A stretch of 64,000 nt of DNA from Nocardioides pantholopis. Lineage in GTDB: Bacteria > Actinomycetota > Actinomycetes > Propionibacteriales > Nocardioidaceae. The position numbers and the translations under genes are program-made. The notes beneath the pieces were generated by a model. It was given only the letters and a program-made list of their open reading frames with translations. It was not told where the DNA came from and did no database searches. Shown here piece after piece: positions 59,644 to 64,000 of the stretch (positions are counted from its first letter, which is position 1; every line of letters begins with the position of its first letter). The stretch is from positions 744,001 to 808,000 of the forward strand of contig NZ_CP033324.1 of assembly GCF_003710085.1 (NCBI RefSeq). Direction: 5' to 3'.

Positions 59644-61497
59644 ATGCTCCGCGCCGAGCCGGACCCGGGGTTCGTCGCCATCTCCGGACAGCCGGCCGGC
59701 GGCCCGGACCCAGGCGGCCCGGACCTGCTGACCGACGTCGTGTGCCGGGCCCTGATCGCCACCGGGCTGCGCGCCGACCCGGTCCGGCACGGCTCGGTCC
59801 GGACCGCCACCTGGGGCGGCGCCGCCGGCGAACTGTCCGACGGCGGCCTGTCCGCCGGCACCGCGCTGCCGCTCGCGCTCGAGCGGCGGCACCGCGACCG
59901 GCCGGTCTCCGCCGAGGAGGTACGCCGCGGCCTGCTCGCCGCGGACCCCGACCTGCTCGCCGGGATGCTGCCGCCGTTCGCGGCAGCCACGCTCACCGGG
60001 ACGGGCACCGGGGTCGACACGGTCCTCGCCTGCGTCGACGGGCTGGGGATGCGCCAGCTCTACTGCCGTCAGGCTCCGGGCTGGGCGGCGGTCTCGACGT
60101 CGGCGCGGCTCCTGGCGGCCCTGGCGCCCGGGTGCGAGCCCGACCTCACAGCGGTCGCGGTGCAGAGCCAGCTCGGCTGGCAGCTGGGGCACCGCACCCT
60201 GTTCCTCGGGGTCGAGCAGGTGCCGGCCGGCTCCGTGGTGACGCTGCGCGACGGGCGGGTCGCCACCACCTCCTTCCAGGCCCCGGAGCCGGGCGGCCCG
60301 GACGGCCCGGCCGAGCTGGCCGCCACCGTGGACCGGACCCGCGACCTGCTGCGCGACTACCTGACGGCGTACCTGGCCGACCACCCCGATCCCGTGCTCC
60401 AGCTGACCGGCGGCCAGGACTCCCGGCTGCTGCTCTCCGCCATCGACCCCGCGCGCCGTCGCGGGCTGAGGGTGATGACCCTCGGCGTGCCCGGCAGCCC
60501 CGACACCGCCATCGCGGCGGCGCTGGCCGAGCGCTACGGGATGCGGCACGAGGTCCTCGACCTCGGCGGGCTGGAGGGTCTCGACCCCGAGGAGGCGTGG
60601 GCGCGGTGCGTGGCGGCGGCGCGACGGCTCGAGCTCGCCGCCGACCCGGTGGCCCGCGCCGCCCTCGACACCGCCGAGGAGCGGGCCCTCCCGGGGCCGC
60701 GGATCTCCGGCCTCGGCGGCGAGGTCGCCCGGGGCTTCTACTACCTCGGCGTCCGGGGCGAGGGGCCGGTGACCGAGCGCCGGGCGCGCCGGCTCGCGGC
60801 CTGGCGGCTGGTCGCGAACGACGCGGTGGCCGCGGCCGCCCTGGAGCCGGCGTTCGCGCAGTGGGCGCGCGAGGTCGCCCTCACCCAGACGCACCTCGCC
60901 CTGGCCGCCTCCGGCGACACCTGGTTCGCCGCCACCGACCGGCTCTACCTCGAGCACCGCATGCAGCGCTGGGCCGGAGCCACCGAGACGGCCGTGTGCT
61001 CGCGCACAGCGGTCGCGAACCCGATGCTCGACGACCGGTTCCTGGCGGCCGTGCGCGCGCTGGCACCCGCTGACAAGCGGGGATCGCGGTTCCTGGCTCG
61101 GCTGCAGGTGGCCCTGGACCCCGAGCTGGCCGACCTGCCGCTGGACGGCCGGCCCCCGCCGCGCAGCTACGCCGAGCCCGGATGGGCAGCCCTCGCGAGC
61201 CGGTCCCGCGTGGGCGCCGCGCAGGGGGGCCGCAAGGTGCTCCAGCGGGCCGCCGGCGGCCGGCGCGCGCCCGCGGGCGGTCCGCTGCTGGCCCGGCGGG
61301 CCACGGCGTACCTGCGCGGTCGCGGCGACCTGGTCGAGCCGGTCGCGGCGACCGGGGTGTTCCGGTCCGCGTGGCTCGACGCAGTCGTCTCCGGGGCCGT
61401 CGAGCCCGACCCGGCCACCGCCGCGCTGCTGGTCAACCTCGTGGCGACCGGGGCGCCGGCCCGCCCCGGGGAACCGGCTGGCAGCTCACCCATTTGA
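59644..61497 (+). CDS. Asparagine synthase-like amidotransferase without the N-terminal Cys
   Basis: 617 residues. The C-terminal asparagine synthase domain has the PP-loop as LTGGQDSRLLLSA (L254-A266; usual SGGxDS). The N-terminal glutaminase-like part (to about 230) retains the fold pattern (VLACVDGLGMRQLYC, VEQVPAGSVVTL), but the protein starts MLRAEP with no Cys at position 2, so glutaminase activity should be absent. Such enzymes (beta-lactam synthetase type) use ATP to activate a carboxylate for attack by an amine. In exosortase A loci a related amidotransferase sits by the same partners. Its stop codon lies inside operator site 8. Confidence 0.83.
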   Translation: MLRAEPDPGFVAISGQPAGGPDPGGPDLLTDVVCRALIATGLRADPVRHGSVRTATWGGAAGELSDGGLSAGTALPLALERRHRDRPVSAEEVRRGLLAADPDLLAGMLPPFAAATLTGTGTGVDTVLACVDGLGMRQLYCRQAPGWAAVSTSARLLAALAPGCEPDLTAVAVQSQLGWQLGHRTLFLGVEQVPAGSVVTLRDGRVATTSFQAPEPGGPDGPAELAATVDRTRDLLRDYLTAYLADHPDPVLQLTGGQDSRLLLSAIDPARRRGLRVMTLGVPGSPDTAIAAALAERYGMRHEVLDLGGLEGLDPEEAWARCVAAARRLELAADPVARAALDTAEERALPGPRISGLGGEVARGFYYLGVRGEGPVTERRARRLAAWRLVANDAVAAAALEPAFAQWAREVALTQTHLALAASGDTWFAATDRLYLEHRMQRWAGATETAVCSRTAVANPMLDDRFLAAVRALAPADKRGSRFLARLQVALDPELADLPLDGRPPPRSYAEPGWAALASRSRVGAAQGGRKVLQRAAGGRRAPAGGPLLARRATAYLRGRGDLVEPVAATGVFRSAWLDAVVSGAVEPDPATAALLVNLVATGAPARPGEPAGSSPI

Positions 61498-61500
61498 GGG
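61489..61500 (+). promoter_or_regulatory. EPS-locus operator motif, site 8
   Basis: CCCATTTGAGGG; with the next bases (ATGGCC) it matches site 6 at 11 of 13 positions from TTG to GCC. It overlaps the stop codon of the amidotransferase gene. TAGGGA at 61511 and TACCCC at 61531 are possible -10 boxes, but neither sits at the spacing seen elsewhere. Confidence 0.45.
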
Positions 61501-61593
61501 ATGGCCGGGCTAGGGAGACGGAGCGGTGGCTACCCCTCCGCAGGAAGGCCGGCACCCGCGCCGCGATCCGGACGTCGTCACCGTCGGCCGCCC

Positions 61594-61692
61594 CGTCGAC
61601 CAACCTCTCGTCGACCAACCTCCCGTCGACTCCCCGCCGACCTCTTGCCGACTCCCCGCCGACCTCTTGCCGACTCCCCGCCGACTCCCCGC
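61594..61692 (+). repeat. Tandem repeats in the leader of the beta-helix gene (15-bp and 11-bp periods)
   Basis: CGTCGACCAACCTCY occurs twice (61594-61623). Then six 11-base units follow from 61627 to 61692, alternating CGACTCCCCGC and CGACCTCTTGC with the last two both of the first type, ending in CGACTGG. The 11-bp period is close to one turn of the helix, so each unit would show the same face. They lie between operator site 8 and the gene start, outside any gene I can support. Confidence 0.85.
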
Positions 61693-61749
61693 CGACTGGT
61701 GGCGGTGACCCCCGACCGGCCTGCGCACCCCGCGCGGCCCTGGAGCCAG

Positions 61750-62730
61750 ATGTTCTCGAGACACACGCTGCCGCTCGCGCTCGGCGCCGCGGCGCTGCTG
61801 AGCCACGTGCTCGCCGCACCGGCCCTGGCCGGACCCGTCCCGGCGGGCATCGGCCCCGTCGCGGTCCAGGCGGCCACCGTCGCGGCGGACGCGCCCGCCA
61901 GCACCAGCACCAGCACCGGGGCCCGGGAGCGCGGGGCCCGGGAGTCGCGGTTCCCGACCCGGCGCAGCACCGGGGTGCCGGCCTCGCAGCGGCTGCGGCC
62001 CTACCGCGGCCCCTGCACGATCACCCGGCCTGGGACCGTCCTGGTGGGCCGGCTGGTCCGCTGCGACCTGCGGGTGCTGGCGCCCCGCGTGGTGGTCCGC
62101 CGCTCGCTGGTGCACGGCACCGTGAGCTCGGGCACCGACCGCTCCGGCCGCAGCTCGTTCACGCTCGCTCGGTCCACCGTCGACGTCTCGCCACGGGGGT
62201 CGCGGATGGCGACCGGGGTCGGTGAGGTGCGCTTCCGGGTGCTCCGCTCCGAGGTCCGTGGCGGCAACCGCGGCATCAACTGCTGGCACCGGTGCCTGGT
62301 CCGCGACTCGTGGGTGCACGGGCAGGACACCGACCGCACCGGCGTCTGGCACGAGTCCGGCATCCGGATGGGCACCCGCGGGCGGATCATCGGCAACCGG
62401 ATCGCCTGCGACGCCCCCACGGTGCCGCCCGACGCCGGCTGCTCGGCCCCGCTCACCGGGTACGGCGACTTCGGTCCGGTCCGCGACAACCTGATCCGGC
62501 GCAACCTCCTCGTCGCCACCACCGGCGGCACCTGCGCGTACGGCGGCTCGTCGGGCGGCAAGCCGTACTCCCGCCAGGCCGCCCGCATCCGCTTCGTCCA
62601 CAACGTCTTCCAGCGCGGCCGCACCGGCCGCTGCGGCTACTGGGCGCCGGTGCTCGACTTCGACCGCCGCGCCCCCGGCAACCAGTTCACCGGCAACCGG
62701 TGGACCGACGGCAGGAGGGTCCGTCCATGA
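61750..62730 (+). CDS. Secreted right-handed beta-helix protein
   Basis: 326 residues from ATG 61750; GTG at 61699 or 61705 would add 15-17 residues. Signal peptide SRHTLPLALGAAALLSHVLAAPALA. The mature part repeats short beta-strand turns (VLVGRLVRCDLRVLAPRVVVRRSLVHGTV ... GIRMGTRGRIIGNRIACDAP), the parallel beta-helix of polysaccharide lyases and epimerases. Conserved NRGINCWHRCLVRDSWVHGQ is shared with the next gene. No catalytic residues of a known lyase family are obvious. Could be a polymer-modifying enzyme or a binding protein. Confidence 0.72.
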   Translation: MFSRHTLPLALGAAALLSHVLAAPALAGPVPAGIGPVAVQAATVAADAPASTSTSTGARERGARESRFPTRRSTGVPASQRLRPYRGPCTITRPGTVLVGRLVRCDLRVLAPRVVVRRSLVHGTVSSGTDRSGRSSFTLARSTVDVSPRGSRMATGVGEVRFRVLRSEVRGGNRGINCWHRCLVRDSWVHGQDTDRTGVWHESGIRMGTRGRIIGNRIACDAPTVPPDAGCSAPLTGYGDFGPVRDNLIRRNLLVATTGGTCAYGGSSGGKPYSRQAARIRFVHNVFQRGRTGRCGYWAPVLDFDRRAPGNQFTGNRWTDGRRVRP

Positions 62731-64000
62731 GCTCGTCCCAGCACCCCGACCGTTCCGACCGGCCAGGCCATTCCGACCGGTCAGGCCGGCCCGATCGGCC
62801 TGACCGGCCGCGGCCGCGCCGCCCGGCGGTTCTGGTCGCCGCGGTCGCGGTCGCGCTGACCACCGTGACCGCCGCGACCGCCGTGGCCACCACCGCGGGA
62901 ATCGGCGGTCCGGCCGCGCCGGCCGCCGCGGCCGAGCCCGTCCGCTACAGCGTGTGGCCCGACGACCGGGTGCCCGCCACGCCGGTCGATCCCGATCCCC
63001 TCGCGACCACCCTGGGCGTGGTGTTCTCCACCTCCGTCGCGGGCCGGGTCACCGCGATCGAGATCTACCGCGGTGCCGGTGGCGCCGTGCCCGAGGACGG
63101 CACGATCTGGTCCCCGGGCGGGCGGGTCCTGGCGGTCGCCGACTTCGGCGAGCCGCGCGCGACCGGCTGGCTGACCGCGGAGCTCTCCGAGCCGGTCACC
63201 CTGCGGCCCGGACGTCGCTACATCGCGTCCTACCGGGCCCCCCAGGGCCGGTACGCCGCCGAGAACGACGGCCTCGCGCAGCCGGTCGTGAGCCGCGCGC
63301 TCACCGCCTGGCAGGGCGTCTACACCCGCGGCGAGGGGCGACCCGACCAGACCTACCTGCAGTCGAACTACTTCGTGGACGTCGTCTTCGAGCCCACGAC
63401 CGCCCCGAGCGAGCCCCCGGCCCCGAGCGGACCCCCCGCGCCGGCTCCGAGCGAGCCCCCGGCGCCGGCTCCGAGCGAGCCGTCGGGGTCCTTCCCGGAC
63501 GCGGCCAGCACCGGCGTGCCGCCCGGCACCGCGCTCACGGCGTACACCGGTCCGTGCACGATCACGCAGCCCGGGACCGTGATCGAGGCCCGCACCGTGG
63601 GCTGCGGCCTCGCGATCCGGGCGCCGGGGGTGGTGATCCGCGACTCGGTGGTCCTCGGCACCGTCGCCAACGACGAGAACGTCCCCGGCCGGGGCTTCGT
63701 CATCACCGACAGCGAGGTGCGGGCCGGCCAGGTCGCCGGCACCGGCATCGGCGCCCGCGACTTCGTCGCCACCCGGGTCGAGGTCACCGGCGGCAACCGC
63801 TCGATCCACTGCTGGATGGACTGCACGGTGCGGGACTCCTACGTGCACGGGCAGATGCGCGACCAGAGCGGGACCTATCACGAGTCCGGCATCCGGGTCG
63901 GCGCGCGCAGCACGATCGTCGGCAACACCATCACCTGCGACGCTCCCGACGTGCCCCCGAACGCCGGGTGCTCCGCCGGGCTGACCGGGTACGGCGACTT
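62727..64000 (+). CDS. Secreted DUF4082 plus beta-helix protein (partial at right edge)
   Basis: Open to the window end, so 424 complete codons are visible and the 3' part is missing. ATG in an ATGA overlap with the previous gene. N-terminus with SDRPGHSDRSGRPDRP repeats, then a signal helix (AVLVAAVAVALTTVTAATAVA). A DUF4082 module at about 70-220 (VVFSTSVAGRVTAIEIYRGAGG ... NYFVDVVF) is of the type found four times in the 35877-40682 protein. A Pro/Ser linker (PPAPAPSEPPAPAPSEPSG) leads to a beta-helix paralogous to that of the previous gene (GNRSIHCWMDCTVRDSYVHGQ). Confidence 0.8.
   Translation, partial: MSSSQHPDRSDRPGHSDRSGRPDRPDRPRPRRPAVLVAAVAVALTTVTAATAVATTAGIGGPAAPAAAAEPVRYSVWPDDRVPATPVDPDPLATTLGVVFSTSVAGRVTAIEIYRGAGGAVPEDGTIWSPGGRVLAVADFGEPRATGWLTAELSEPVTLRPGRRYIASYRAPQGRYAAENDGLAQPVVSRALTAWQGVYTRGEGRPDQTYLQSNYFVDVVFEPTTAPSEPPAPSGPPAPAPSEPPAPAPSEPSGSFPDAASTGVPPGTALTAYTGPCTITQPGTVIEARTVGCGLAIRAPGVVIRDSVVLGTVANDENVPGRGFVITDSEVRAGQVAGTGIGARDFVATRVEVTGGNRSIHCWMDCTVRDSYVHGQMRDQSGTYHESGIRVGARSTIVGNTITCDAPDVPPNAGCSAGLTGYGD

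Noticed and set aside
1..64000. CRISPR arrays, tRNA or rRNA genes, insertion sequences, phage attachment sites
   Set aside because: I saw no spaced direct repeats of CRISPR type, no cloverleaf or CCA-ended tRNA, no transposase or integrase reading frame and no terminal inverted repeats.

Overview
The window is about 75% GC, uses GTG and TTG starts freely, has many ATGA/GTGA stop-start overlaps, and carries a type VII (ESX/WXG100) gene set. It reads as a chromosomal segment of a high-GC actinobacterium, most like Nocardioides or a relative. The genus call rests on gene content and base composition only.

Positions 1-9424 are ordinary chromosome: the 3' end of a membrane-bound Ser/Thr kinase-like gene, an FHA/FtsK-type type VII ATPase (EccC/EssC-like), a convergent WXG100 gene behind a perfect bidirectional terminator, ribosomal protein L25, peptidyl-tRNA hydrolase, a leaderless CysQ-type phosphatase and a secreted lytic transglycosylase.

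From about 9430 to the right edge nearly everything belongs to one very large exopolysaccharide (EPS) locus. In order: an Alg14/Alg13-type split glycosyltransferase; a giant secreted PKD/propeller protein; a nine-gene minus-strand operon (flippase, BY-kinase-like and Wzz proteins, O-antigen-type polymerase, three sulfotransferases, an APH-fold protein, one GT2); two divergent GH26-like hydrolases and a lipoprotein; SelO; a histidine kinase with a LuxR-type response regulator; the initiating sugar-phosphate transferase; two more LuxR-type regulators, divergent; and a giant secreted protein (dimethylformamidase-like domain plus four DUF4082 modules). An eleven-gene plus-strand operon follows: Gfo/Idh oxidoreductase, epimerase, two DegT aminotransferases, acetyltransferase, glycosyltransferases, a flippase-GT2 fusion, a Wzz-like protein and a second polymerase. 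Then come a GT2 plus polysaccharide deacetylase pair, an acyl-CoA ligase / PLP decarboxylase / acyl carrier protein / amidotransferase module like that beside exosortase A loci, and two beta-helix secreted proteins, the last cut by the window edge.

The most notable non-coding signal is a short semi-palindrome with an AT-rich core (about CCCC-A-A-N-ATT-G-GGG). It stands between or just before genes at eight places in the EPS locus: 9431, 10593, 25599, 34062, 34950, 40733, 55494 and 61489. At six of these, two of them in both directions, a -10-like hexamer (NANNNT) starts 46-51 bases from the motif centre, usually 48, which puts the motif near -60. I propose it as the operator of one or more of the three locus-encoded LuxR-type regulators, tying the locus into one regulon.

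Inferred biology: the locus makes a polysaccharide, probably sulfated and amino-sugar-containing, and possibly decorated with a decarboxylated amino-acid group. It has two polymerase/flippase/chain-length sets, secreted matrix proteins and its own regulators.
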